A stretch of DNA of 14,807 bases from Myxococcales bacterium (GTDB lineage: Bacteria > Myxococcota > Polyangia > Polyangiales > Polyangiaceae). The stretch lies in the NCBI GenBank assembly GCA_020430865.1, contig JAGQIY010000687.1:1-14807 (forward strand). The letters are read 5' to 3'. The notes beneath the pieces were generated by a model, which was not told the origin of the DNA, ran no database searches, and worked only from the letters and a program-made list of their open reading frames with translations. Positions 1 to 6,722 of the stretch are shown here, piece after piece; within the stretch, counting starts at the first letter, position 1; every line of letters starts with the position of its first letter. A program made the position numbers and the translations under genes.

Positions 1-1039
1 CGCCACGAGCATCATCCAAGTGCTGGCGACGCCGGTGCTGGCCATCACGCTCGGTCTGATTGGAATCGATAGCTACCTGGGCTGGGGGATCTTCGACCCA
101 AGTCGAGGGGGCGACCCCGTGCTCTTCCAGCACCTGTTCTGGTTCTACTCCCATCCCGCGGTCTACATCATGATCCTCCCGGCGATGGGCGTGGTCTCCG
201 AGGTCGTCTGTAGCTTCGCTCGCAAGCCACCCCTTTCCTACAAGGCCATCGTCTACTCCACGCTCGGCATCGCCATCGTTGGGTTCTTCACCTGGGGGCA
301 CCACATGTTCACCGCCGGCATGTCGACGTTCGACGCGGGCGCGTTCGGCGCGCTCAGCATGTTCGTGGCCATCTTCAGCGCGATCAAGGTCTTCACCTGG
401 ACTGGCACGCTCTACAAGGGGTCCATCCAGTTCGCGACTCCATTCGTCTACATCCTCGCGTTCTTGTTCCTGTTCATGTTCGGCGGCATGACGGGTGTGG
501 CCGTCGCCACCACGAGCCTGGACATGCACTGGCACGACACCTACTTCGTGGTGGCTCATTTTCATTTCATCATGGTCGGCGGGACGCTGACTGCCTACCT
601 CGCCGCGATCCACTACTGGTTCCCCAAGGTAACGGGCCGCATGTACCCGGAGCGCGCCGGACTGACGGCGGCGGCGCTGGTCTTCGTGGGCTTCGTGGTC
701 ACCTTCGTGCCGCAGTTCCTGCTCGGCAACATGGGAATGCCGCGCAGGTACTACGACTACCCCGCGGAGTTTCAGCCCCTGCACATGGCATCGACGGGAG
801 GTGCCTTCTTGCTGGCGACTGGACTGACGCTGGTGCCGATTTACTGCGCGTGGGCCGTGTTTCGAGGGACCCGAGTCGACGCGAACCCGTGGGGTAGCGC
901 TGGATTCGAGTGGCGCACGACGTCGCCACCTCCCAAGGAGAACTTCGGGGAGCTACCTGACTTCGAACGTTCGCCGTACGACTACGGGGGTCCAGAGATC
1001 GACCATGTCGAGGAAGCGGGCGAGGCCGTCCATGGCTGA
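1..1039 (+). CDS. ctaD: Cytochrome c oxidase subunit I, 3' part (5' end outside window)
   Basis: This is the catalytic haem-copper subunit of an aa3/caa3-type terminal oxidase in the cytoplasmic membrane. It reduces O2 and pumps protons. The reading frame is open from base 2, so the N-terminal part, including one haem a ligand, lies outside the window. The ligand motifs present are complete: HPAVY (CuB His codon 152-154 and the cross-linked Tyr 164-166), WGHHMF with two CuB His codons at 299-304, the K-channel Lys in SAIKVF, and HWHDTYFVVAHFHF with the haem a3 and haem a His codons at 557-565. Several hydrophobic segments follow. The C-terminus is hydrophilic and ends PEIDHVEEAGEAVHG. The stop overlaps the ctaE start by 8 nt, which suggests translational coupling. 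The identity is very secure; the exact oxidase class (caa3) is inferred from the ctaE-ctaF order. Confidence 0.97.
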   Translation, partial: ATSIIQVLATPVLAITLGLIGIDSYLGWGIFDPSRGGDPVLFQHLFWFYSHPAVYIMILPAMGVVSEVVCSFARKPPLSYKAIVYSTLGIAIVGFFTWGHHMFTAGMSTFDAGAFGALSMFVAIFSAIKVFTWTGTLYKGSIQFATPFVYILAFLFLFMFGGMTGVAVATTSLDMHWHDTYFVVAHFHFIMVGGTLTAYLAAIHYWFPKVTGRMYPERAGLTAAALVFVGFVVTFVPQFLLGNMGMPRRYYDYPAEFQPLHMASTGGAFLLATGLTLVPIYCAWAVFRGTRVDANPWGSAGFEWRTTSPPPKENFGELPDFERSPYDYGGPEIDHVEEAGEAVHG

Positions 1040-1658
1040 ACACGTCGCAGAGCAGTTCGACACCGCGGAGCGCCAGCGCGCCGCTGCCAAGTTCGGCATG
1101 TGGGTCTTCCTGGCCAGCGAGCTCTTGTTGTTCGGGGGGCTGTTCGCCATCTATGGCGCGTATCGCACGCGCTGGCCGGAAGATTTCGCCGCGGGGGTGA
1201 GGGAAAACGCGCTGTACCTCGGCTCGCTGAACACGCTGTTGCTGCTGACGAGCAGTCTCTGCGTCGCGCTGGGTGTAGGAGCCGTCCGCAAAGGACGCCA
1301 CCGCGCACAGGCGGTTTGGACAGCTCTGGCGATGCTACTTGGCCTTGCGTTCCTGGGCTTCAAGTTCCTGGAGTACCGCGATCACCTGAGCCACGGCTTG
1401 ATTCCGGGAAGTGTGAAGCTGGCAGCTGACACGGACCCAGGGCGAGCCGCCTTCGTGACGCTCTACTACACGATGACTGGGCTGCACGCTCTGCACGTGA
1501 TCATCGGGTTGGGGGTGCTGGGGGTGTGCGTCTTTCGCGGCGCGAGGCGGACTCTCAGCGAACAGGCGATGGAGGCGAGCGGACTCTACTGGCACCTGGT
1601 GGACGTGATCTGGATCTTCCTGTGGCCGCTGTTCTATCTGACCTACGGAGGTAGGTGA
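1032..1658 (+). CDS. ctaE: Cytochrome c oxidase subunit III
   Basis: This is a membrane subunit of the haem-copper oxidase that stabilises subunit I and its proton uptake. The 208-residue protein has about five hydrophobic segments, as in bacterial caa3/bo3 short subunit III. Family signatures are WVFLASELLLFGGLF with conserved Glu30, KFLEYRDHL around Glu114, the LHALHVIIGL helix with His152 and His155, and the C-terminal YWHLVDVIWIFLWP. I chose ATG at 1032 because it begins just before the first conserved segment, overlaps the ctaD stop by 8 nt, and has a purine-rich GAGGAAGCGGG stretch upstream. An in-frame ATG at 1005 would add nine basic residues and is the alternative. The stop overlaps the ctaF ATG by one base. 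Confidence 0.95.
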   Translation: MAEHVAEQFDTAERQRAAAKFGMWVFLASELLLFGGLFAIYGAYRTRWPEDFAAGVRENALYLGSLNTLLLLTSSLCVALGVGAVRKGRHRAQAVWTALAMLLGLAFLGFKFLEYRDHLSHGLIPGSVKLAADTDPGRAAFVTLYYTMTGLHALHVIIGLGVLGVCVFRGARRTLSEQAMEASGLYWHLVDVIWIFLWPLFYLTYGGR

Positions 1659-1933
1659 TGGCTCGAAGGACGTTGTCTACCAAGAGCTACCTGGCGGCGT
1701 TCCTCGCGCTCCTGGTGCTGGCGGCGGGCAGCTTCGGGCTGTCCTTCCTGCACCTGGGCGCGTTCAGCATGCCACTCGCCCTGGGTGTCGCCACCCTGAA
1801 GGCGTGCATCGTTGCCGGTGTCTTCATGCACCTCTTGGAAGAACCCGGCACCCGCAGTCTAGCGACGCTGATCGCGGTGATGATGGTGTGCATCCTGATC
1901 ACGTTGGCCGCCACGGACGTCGCAACCAGGTGA
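1658..1933 (+). CDS. ctaF: Cytochrome c oxidase subunit IV (prokaryotic, caa3 type)
   Basis: This small accessory subunit of the oxidase has 91 residues and three hydrophobic segments, matching the short prokaryotic COX4 family. The segment ALGVATLKACIVAGVFMHL, with the family's typical Lys-x-x-x-(V/I)-xx-x-FMHL pattern in helix two, is the clearest marker. The ATG shares its A with the last base of the ctaE stop (TGATG), and GGAGG at 1647-1651 lies six bases before it. A GTG one codon upstream is possible but less likely. It is the last oxidase gene of the run; the GH15 gene starts 10 nt after its stop. Confidence 0.92.
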   Translation: MARRTLSTKSYLAAFLALLVLAAGSFGLSFLHLGAFSMPLALGVATLKACIVAGVFMHLLEEPGTRSLATLIAVMMVCILITLAATDVATR

Positions 1934-1943
1934 GGAAGGGAGC

Positions 1944-3689
1944 TTGAGCGAATACAAGCCGATATCGGACTACGGGGTAATCGGGAACCTGCGCGCTGCG
2001 GCGCTCGTGGCGAAGAACGGGTCCATCGACTGGGCGTGTCTACCAGACTTGGACTCCCCGAGTGTGTTCGCCCGGCTGCTCGATAGCAGACGAGGAGGCC
2101 ACTTCCGAGTCTGGGTCCCTGAAGCCACGACCCAAGGTCAAGCCTACGCAGCTCAGACCAACGTCTTGCTCACGCGCTTCGGGTGTTCCTCCGGGATAGG
2201 AGAGGTCGAGGACCTGATGCCGATCGAAGGGCGGCACGCCATCCTGCGCATCGTACGTGCCATCGGAGGACCCGTACGTTTTCGCGCGGAATGCTTGCCC
2301 CGCTTCGACTACGGTCGGCAGCAGCATCGAACCCACGAGGGCCAGGACATCGTCCACTTCGAGTCGCCGTCCCTGTGTCTGGATCTGACCTGTCCGACCC
2401 CGTATCGATTGGTCGAGTCTGGGGTCGAGTCGGAGTTCACGCTCTCCGCCGGCGAAAGCGTGATCTGGATCCTGTCCGCGCGCGGCGTCCAGGAGCAGCG
2501 CCCCCAGGCGTCCGCCCTGAAAGCGGCATTCGAGGATGCGCCCACACGAACGCTCGACTACTGGCGTCAATGGCTCGCGCAATGTCCTTACCGAGGGCGC
2601 TGGCGGCGCGAAGTCGAGCGCTCGCTCCTCGTGCTGAAGCTGCTTACACACCGCCCGAGCGGCGGCATCGCCGCAGCCGTGACGACGAGCCTGCCGGAGG
2701 TGATCGGGGGCGAGAACAACTGGGACTATCGCTTCTGCTGGGTGCGCGACGCCTGCTGGACCGTCGACGCCTTCATGAGCCTCGGGTATCATGAGGAAGC
2801 TCGCGCCTTCATGGGCTCCCTTGCACACCGCTTCGAAGACGGAGGTTCGAGGGATCCCCTGGACGTGGCGTACTCGCTATCAGGGACCTCGTTGGAGGAG
2901 ACCACCCTCGATCACCTGGAAGGCTACCGGGGCTCTCGGCCCGTCCGCGTCGGAAACGCTGCCGCCTTCCAGCGACAGCTGGATGTCTACGGGGAGTACG
3001 CGCGCGCGGCTCTGCGATTCGACGCGGCCGTGGATCGGATCAGCCACGAGGACTGGCGATGGCTGCAGTCGATGGGAGCCTGGTTGATCGATCACCTGGA
3101 CGATGCGGACGCAGGACTCTGGGAGTCGCGAGGTGAGCGCAAACACTTCGTGCATTCGAAGGTCCAGATCTGGGTCGCGCTCGATAGCCTGCTCGAGCTC
3201 GCCAGCCGACGCAGTCTTCCTCTCGACGTCAACCGAGTGCGCCAGGCGCGAGACCAAGTCGCAGATGCGATCCGTCGCGACGCGTGGAGTCACACTCGCA
3301 CGAGCTACACGGCGACCTTTGGCGGTTCGGAAGTGGACGCAGCCCTGTTGTTCCTCGAGCAAAGCGGGCTGTTCTGCGCAGCAGATGATCCCTTCATGGA
3401 GACCCTCGCGACGCTCGAAAAGGAACTCCTGATCGGTCGAGCGCTGATGCGCCGTCGCCGCGACGAACGCAATGCGTTCTGCGCGTGTTCTTTCTGGTTG
3501 GCAGAGGTGCTCGCTCGCTGCGGGCGTCGAGAGCGAGCACGGGATGTGTTGGAGAGGATGCTGACCTACGCGAACCACCTGGGACTCTACTCCGAAGAGA
3601 TCCAGGTCAACGGCGACCTCATAGGTAACTTCCCTCAGGCGTTGACTCACCTCGCGTTGATTCGAGCGGTGCTTGCGCTTGAAGAGTAA
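1944..3689 (+). CDS. Glycoside hydrolase family 15 protein (glucoamylase / trehalase-like)
   Basis: This is probably a cytoplasmic inverting alpha-glucosidase acting on maltodextrin, trehalose or a related alpha-glucan. The 581 residues match the usual length of bacterial GH15 proteins with an N-terminal beta-sandwich domain. The N-terminus (SDYGVIGNLRAAALVAKNGS then IDWACLPDLDSPSVFA) is the typical opening. The (alpha/alpha)6 barrel begins near residue 230 and holds NNWDYRFCWVRDA at 258-270, the family's sugar-binding signature. The C-terminal GLYSEEIQ (Glu551/552, the likely catalytic base region) is followed by NFPQALTHLALI from residue 562. No signal peptide is visible. The start is TTG at 1944 behind GAGGAAGGGAG. 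The gene lies 10 nt after ctaF, so it is probably co-transcribed with the oxidase genes, an unusual pairing. Its last 71 nt are overlapped by the convergent racemase-like gene. The substrate cannot be decided from sequence alone. Confidence 0.93.
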   Translation: MSEYKPISDYGVIGNLRAAALVAKNGSIDWACLPDLDSPSVFARLLDSRRGGHFRVWVPEATTQGQAYAAQTNVLLTRFGCSSGIGEVEDLMPIEGRHAILRIVRAIGGPVRFRAECLPRFDYGRQQHRTHEGQDIVHFESPSLCLDLTCPTPYRLVESGVESEFTLSAGESVIWILSARGVQEQRPQASALKAAFEDAPTRTLDYWRQWLAQCPYRGRWRREVERSLLVLKLLTHRPSGGIAAAVTTSLPEVIGGENNWDYRFCWVRDACWTVDAFMSLGYHEEARAFMGSLAHRFEDGGSRDPLDVAYSLSGTSLEETTLDHLEGYRGSRPVRVGNAAAFQRQLDVYGEYARAALRFDAAVDRISHEDWRWLQSMGAWLIDHLDDADAGLWESRGERKHFVHSKVQIWVALDSLLELASRRSLPLDVNRVRQARDQVADAIRRDAWSHTRTSYTATFGGSEVDAALLFLEQSGLFCAADDPFMETLATLEKELLIGRALMRRRRDERNAFCACSFWLAEVLARCGRRERARDVLERMLTYANHLGLYSEEIQVNGDLIGNFPQALTHLALIRAVLALEE

Positions 3690-4782
3690 CGATGTCGGCG
3701 CCTTCGGCCTTGCCCTGACCAACGGTATTCGCGCGAAGCTTCACGCCATGCCCGGGGCGGCAACGATCGGGCTCCAGGACACCATTCGTGACGCCGACCT
3801 GGTCGAACAGGATCTGCTCGATTCGAGCGTGGTCGAAGAAATACTCACAATGGATCAGCGGACGCGCGCAACACGCGAGGTGAGCGTGCATGGCGGGAGC
3901 ACAGTGGAAGGAGAGCGGCTTGTGATGGCTCTCGCAGGCATGGATCACCCGCAGCGCTCCGCTGATCCCAAGGCAACGCGTCACGTCCAACTGCAGCACG
4001 TCAACGGCATCGAACTCCAGGACACGGCGAAAGTAGTACGGGTCCCATCCATATTCTCCAGCGGTCACGCGGAGGCTACCCGAGGTCGTGTCGCGGACGC
4101 GTCTCAGGCCCACGAGGTTGTCCGATGATACGGGTTCTTCGAACCAGTCCACTTCGTAGCTCTCGAGGGTCTCGGCAATCCGCAAGGCCTCTGGAATCGA
4201 ATACGCCCCATTGGCGTCGACCATGAGCACCCGATCTCGACCAAGGACGCGACGCGCGAGCGCAAGGCGCTCTGGATCACGCTCTGGCTCCCGCCCGATC
4301 TTGATCTTGGCGCGCTCCGCCCCCGTCTCGAGCAGCGTGTGGAGGTGCTCCTCCAGCTCCTTGCCCTCCAGGCTGGTGAAGCCGCCGCTCGCGTAGATCG
4401 GCGCGGCGTCACGGACGGCGCCCAGCAAGTCGCAGAGCGGGAGCCCCAAGCGTTTGGCCTTCAGGTCCCACAGCGCGAGATCCACGGCGGAGATCGCACA
4501 AGCTCCGATGCCTTCCCGTCCGAAGTTCCGCACGGCCTCGAGCATCCTCCACCAATGACGCTCGATGGCCATCGGATCGCCTCCTGCGACTACGTCCCTC
4601 AGGACTCGCTCGATGAGCGCCGCCGCGGCCGAACTGCAGTAGGTGTAGCCGACTCCGGTCAGGTCGCCCGACGTGACCTCGACCACGACGACGGTCGTGG
4701 AGGTCCAGCTCAGGGTGCCATCCGACTCGGGGCGTTCGGTGGGTATGGTGAAGCTACGTGTCTGAACCGCGTCGATGCTCAC
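3619..4782 (-). CDS. Mandelate racemase / muconate lactonizing enzyme family protein (enolase superfamily)
   Basis: This enzyme abstracts the alpha-proton of a carboxylate in a TIM barrel with Mg2+. It has 387 residues, near the family norm. Every catalytic position of mandelate racemase has its counterpart at nearly the same spacing: KIK with Lys159 and Lys161, metal ligands Asp189 (VDANGAY), Glu215 (WFEEPV) and Glu243 (GEYGW), the Asp266/His293 dyad (QLDVTRC, FHCAP) and Glu313 (HCEYF). This set fits 1,1-proton transfer (2-hydroxyacid racemisation) or acid-sugar dehydration; sequence alone does not choose. The GTG start overlaps the TGA of the upstream TPP-enzyme gene (GTGA), so translation is coupled. 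The tail after about residue 350 (GHGVKL onwards) does not look like a usual family end. Residues 365-387 are coded antisense to the GH15 gene, so a late frameshift or a recently extended end is possible. Confidence 0.9.
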   Translation of the reverse strand: MSIDAVQTRSFTIPTERPESDGTLSWTSTTVVVVEVTSGDLTGVGYTYCSSAAAALIERVLRDVVAGGDPMAIERHWWRMLEAVRNFGREGIGACAISAVDLALWDLKAKRLGLPLCDLLGAVRDAAPIYASGGFTSLEGKELEEHLHTLLETGAERAKIKIGREPERDPERLALARRVLGRDRVLMVDANGAYSIPEALRIAETLESYEVDWFEEPVSSDNLVGLRRVRDTTSGSLRVTAGEYGWDPYYFRRVLEFDAVDVLQLDVTRCLGISGALRVIHACESHHKPLSFHCAPAMHAHLACCARPLIHCEYFFDHARIEQILFDQVGVTNGVLEPDRCRPGHGVKLRANTVGQGKAEGADIVTLQAQAPLESTRGESTPEGSYL

Positions 4783-6548
4783 TGGTCGCCCGAGGGGAAC
4801 ATGTTGCGTAGGGCTTGCTTCACGGCTCCCCCCCGCGCTGGGTCACGCAACATCGAGCTCCAGAACTTCTTCGCCTGGTCGAAGCTGATGTGCGGAGGCA
4901 GCGGTGGAGTCTCGGGGTCGGTCACGCACTCCAGGACGCAGGGCTTCTTCGCGGCGAGCGCTGCCTCGATTCCATTGGTCAAGTCATCCACGCGCTCGAC
5001 CCGGATCCCCTCCAATCCGATCATCCTCGCGTAGCCGGCGTAGTCGAACTCCGGGATGGTCTGTGTCACCTCCGCCTTCGCGTCGCCGCTCATCACACGC
5101 TGCTCCCAGGTGACCTGATTCAAGTCGCGGTTGTTCAACACGACGACCAGCATGCGTGGATCGCTCCACTCATCCCAGTACCGCGCGGCAGTAATCAGCG
5201 CGTTGTTTCCGAGCATCTGCATCGCCCCGTCACCAACGCATGCGACGACGGGCCTATCTGGATGGCAGAGCTTGGCGGCGAGGGCGTACGGCACGCCGGG
5301 ACACATCGTCGCGAGGTTGCCGGATAGGGAGGCCATCATGCCAGGCCGAATCTTCAGATCTCGCGCCCACCAGTTCGCCGAGGAGCCCGAGTCCGAAGTC
5401 AGAATGCAGCGATCGGGCAGCCGCGGCGACAGCTCCCAGAACACGCGTTGCGGATTGATCGGGTCCCCGCCTTCGAAGGCGCGCTTCTCCAGCTTCTTCC
5501 ACCACTCGGACACGTTCTTCTCAATCGTCTCGCGCCAGGAGCGATCAGCCTTGCGCTCGATCAGAGGCAGGAGCGCGCGCAGGGTTTCTCGCGTATCTCC
5601 GCACAGTGCAACATCCATGGGGAAGCGTAGATTGAGATTTCGGGGGCGAATGTCGATCTGAACCCCCACCACGTCTTCCTTGGGTAGCCACTCGGAGTAG
5701 GGGAAGCTGCTGCCGACCATGAAGAAGCGGTCGCAATCACGCATCATGCGGTCGCTGGGTTCGGTTCCGAGCAGCCCAATGCCGCCGGTAACGTAGGGTA
5801 GGTCGTCCGGCAGCGCGGCCTTCCCCAGCAGTGCCTTCGCCACCCCGGCGCCGAGAGCGTCCGCCACCGACATCACTTCCTCCCCTGCGCCGAGGGCGCC
5901 CGCGCCGATCAGCATGGCCACCTTCGAGCCTGAGTTGAGGACCTCTGCAGCGCGTTTCAGCTCGGTGACTTGCGGGATCACGCGGGGCGGCGTGTAGCCC
6001 ACGCCCGTGAACGTGTTCCCGTGCTCCCTGGTCGGCTCCTCGTAGTCCATCGCACCAATGTCATTGGGGATGATCACGCACGTCACGGCGCGCTGCGCCT
6101 GGGCGATACGCATGCCGCGATCGATCAAGTGTCGCGCCTGAGACGGTGTGGAGCACATATGGCAGTAGTGATGCGCGACGTCCTTGAACAGGGAGATCAG
6201 GTCGACTTCCTGTTGGTAGTCGGTTCCCAGAGCCGTTGCTGCTTGTTGTCCGACAATCGCAAGGACAGGTTGGTTGTCCTTCGCAGCATCGTAGAGGCCG
6301 TTGAGCAGGTGAATGGCGCCGGGGCCTGAGGTGGCCAGACACACGCCAACTTGCCCAGTGAACTTCGCGTGAGCGCACGCCATGAAGGCGGCTAGCTCTT
6401 CGTGTCTGGCTTGTATGAAGCGCAGCCGCTCACGTCGCTCCTCGAGAGCGTAGAGGAACGCGTTGATGCCATCCCCCGGGTAGCCATAGATACGCTGAAT
6501 CCCCCACTCGGAAAGCCGGTCCAGGACATACTCACTCACATTCGACAT
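4779..6548 (-). CDS. Thiamine-diphosphate-dependent enzyme, pyruvate oxidase / acetolactate synthase type
   Basis: This enzyme decarboxylates a 2-oxo acid through TPP. It resembles pyruvate oxidase/quinone-dependent dehydrogenase (PoxB-like) proteins, but the true substrate is unknown. With the chosen start it has 589 residues, the usual length. The N-terminal PYR domain has YGYPGDGINA at 21-30, the cofactor-activating Glu50 in ARHEELAAFM, and LATSGPGAIHLLNGLYDA. The middle FAD/TPP-type domain follows from about residue 195 (MLIGAGALGAG). The C-terminal PP domain holds the TPP motif from Gly439-Asp440-Gly441 to Asn472-Asn473. ATG at 6548 was chosen because the homologous region begins MSNVSEYVLDRLSEWG, and GGAG (plus-strand 6556-6559) lies seven bases upstream. 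The open frame extends to 6653 but this would contain the sigma-54 promoter. No signal peptide; cytoplasmic or membrane-peripheral. It overlaps the racemase-like gene by 4 nt, so the two probably act on one pathway. Confidence 0.92.
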   Translation of the reverse strand: MSNVSEYVLDRLSEWGIQRIYGYPGDGINAFLYALEERRERLRFIQARHEELAAFMACAHAKFTGQVGVCLATSGPGAIHLLNGLYDAAKDNQPVLAIVGQQAATALGTDYQQEVDLISLFKDVAHHYCHMCSTPSQARHLIDRGMRIAQAQRAVTCVIIPNDIGAMDYEEPTREHGNTFTGVGYTPPRVIPQVTELKRAAEVLNSGSKVAMLIGAGALGAGEEVMSVADALGAGVAKALLGKAALPDDLPYVTGGIGLLGTEPSDRMMRDCDRFFMVGSSFPYSEWLPKEDVVGVQIDIRPRNLNLRFPMDVALCGDTRETLRALLPLIERKADRSWRETIEKNVSEWWKKLEKRAFEGGDPINPQRVFWELSPRLPDRCILTSDSGSSANWWARDLKIRPGMMASLSGNLATMCPGVPYALAAKLCHPDRPVVACVGDGAMQMLGNNALITAARYWDEWSDPRMLVVVLNNRDLNQVTWEQRVMSGDAKAEVTQTIPEFDYAGYARMIGLEGIRVERVDDLTNGIEAALAAKKPCVLECVTDPETPPLPPHISFDQAKKFWSSMLRDPARGGAVKQALRNMFPSGDQ

Positions 6549-6595
6549 CTTCAGTCTCCGTTCCTCATAAGCGCCAACACGACACAGCCCCCGCA

Positions 6596-6611
6596 CGCAA
6601 CCGATGTGCCA
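6596..6611 (-). promoter_or_regulatory. Sigma-54 (RpoN) -24/-12 promoter of the TPP-enzyme/racemase-like pair
   Basis: Read on the minus strand the site is TGGCAC-ATCGG-TTGCG. It matches the TGGCAC-N5-TTGC core at every fixed base, with GG at 6610-6609 and GC at 6598-6597 in the exact spacing. The predicted start of transcription is near 6585, leaving a leader of about 37 nt that contains the ribosome binding site before the ATG at 6548. The 174-nt gap after the P450 gene leaves room for an enhancer-binding protein. An exact ten-base match in a gap this small is unlikely by chance. Confidence 0.75.
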
Positions 6612-6649
6612 GGTCATGCACGCGGCGCTAGCCCAGAGGCGAGCGCCGT

Positions 6650-6659
6650 CCACGCGTGG
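6650..6659. promoter_or_regulatory. Palindrome CCACGCGTGG, possible enhancer-binding-protein site
   Basis: This is a perfect 10-bp palindrome at about -65 to -74 from the predicted sigma-54 transcription start of the TPP-enzyme gene. Sigma-54 activators bind dyad sites upstream of the promoter, and the position is at the near edge of the usual range. The half-site CGTGGCG (6655-6661) recurs in the inverted repeat at 14212-14239. GC-rich palindromes also occur by chance, so the role is uncertain. Confidence 0.35.
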
Positions 6660-6683
6660 CGACCAGCAGCGTCGCGCATGCCA

Positions 6684-6711
6684 GCCACGGGCGTTCTCGC
6701 GCGCGAGTGGC
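6684..6711. repeat. Dyad GCCAC-N18-GTGGC enclosing the palindrome CTCGCGCGCGAG
   Basis: A perfect 12-bp palindrome lies at 6696-6707. It overlaps a 5-bp dyad with arms at 6684-6688 and 6707-6711. It lies 12-39 nt after the P450 stop and about 100-125 nt upstream of the predicted sigma-54 start point. It could be an activator site for the TPP-enzyme promoter or a hairpin ending P450 transcription; no T-run follows it in the P450 direction, which weakens the terminator reading. Confidence 0.3.
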
Positions 6712-6722
6712 GGGCCGGCCTC

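Noticed and set aside
2880..3722. Long minus-strand open frame (280 codons) opposite the GH15 gene
   Set aside because: It lies antisense to a gene with clear GH15 motifs, has no recognisable domain, and is of the low-complexity Arg/Ser/Pro type seen in shadow frames of GC-rich genes.
6549..6653. N-terminal extension of the TPP enzyme to 6653
   Set aside because: These 35 codons lack family similarity and include the exact sigma-54 promoter; the ATG at 6548 has a good ribosome binding site.
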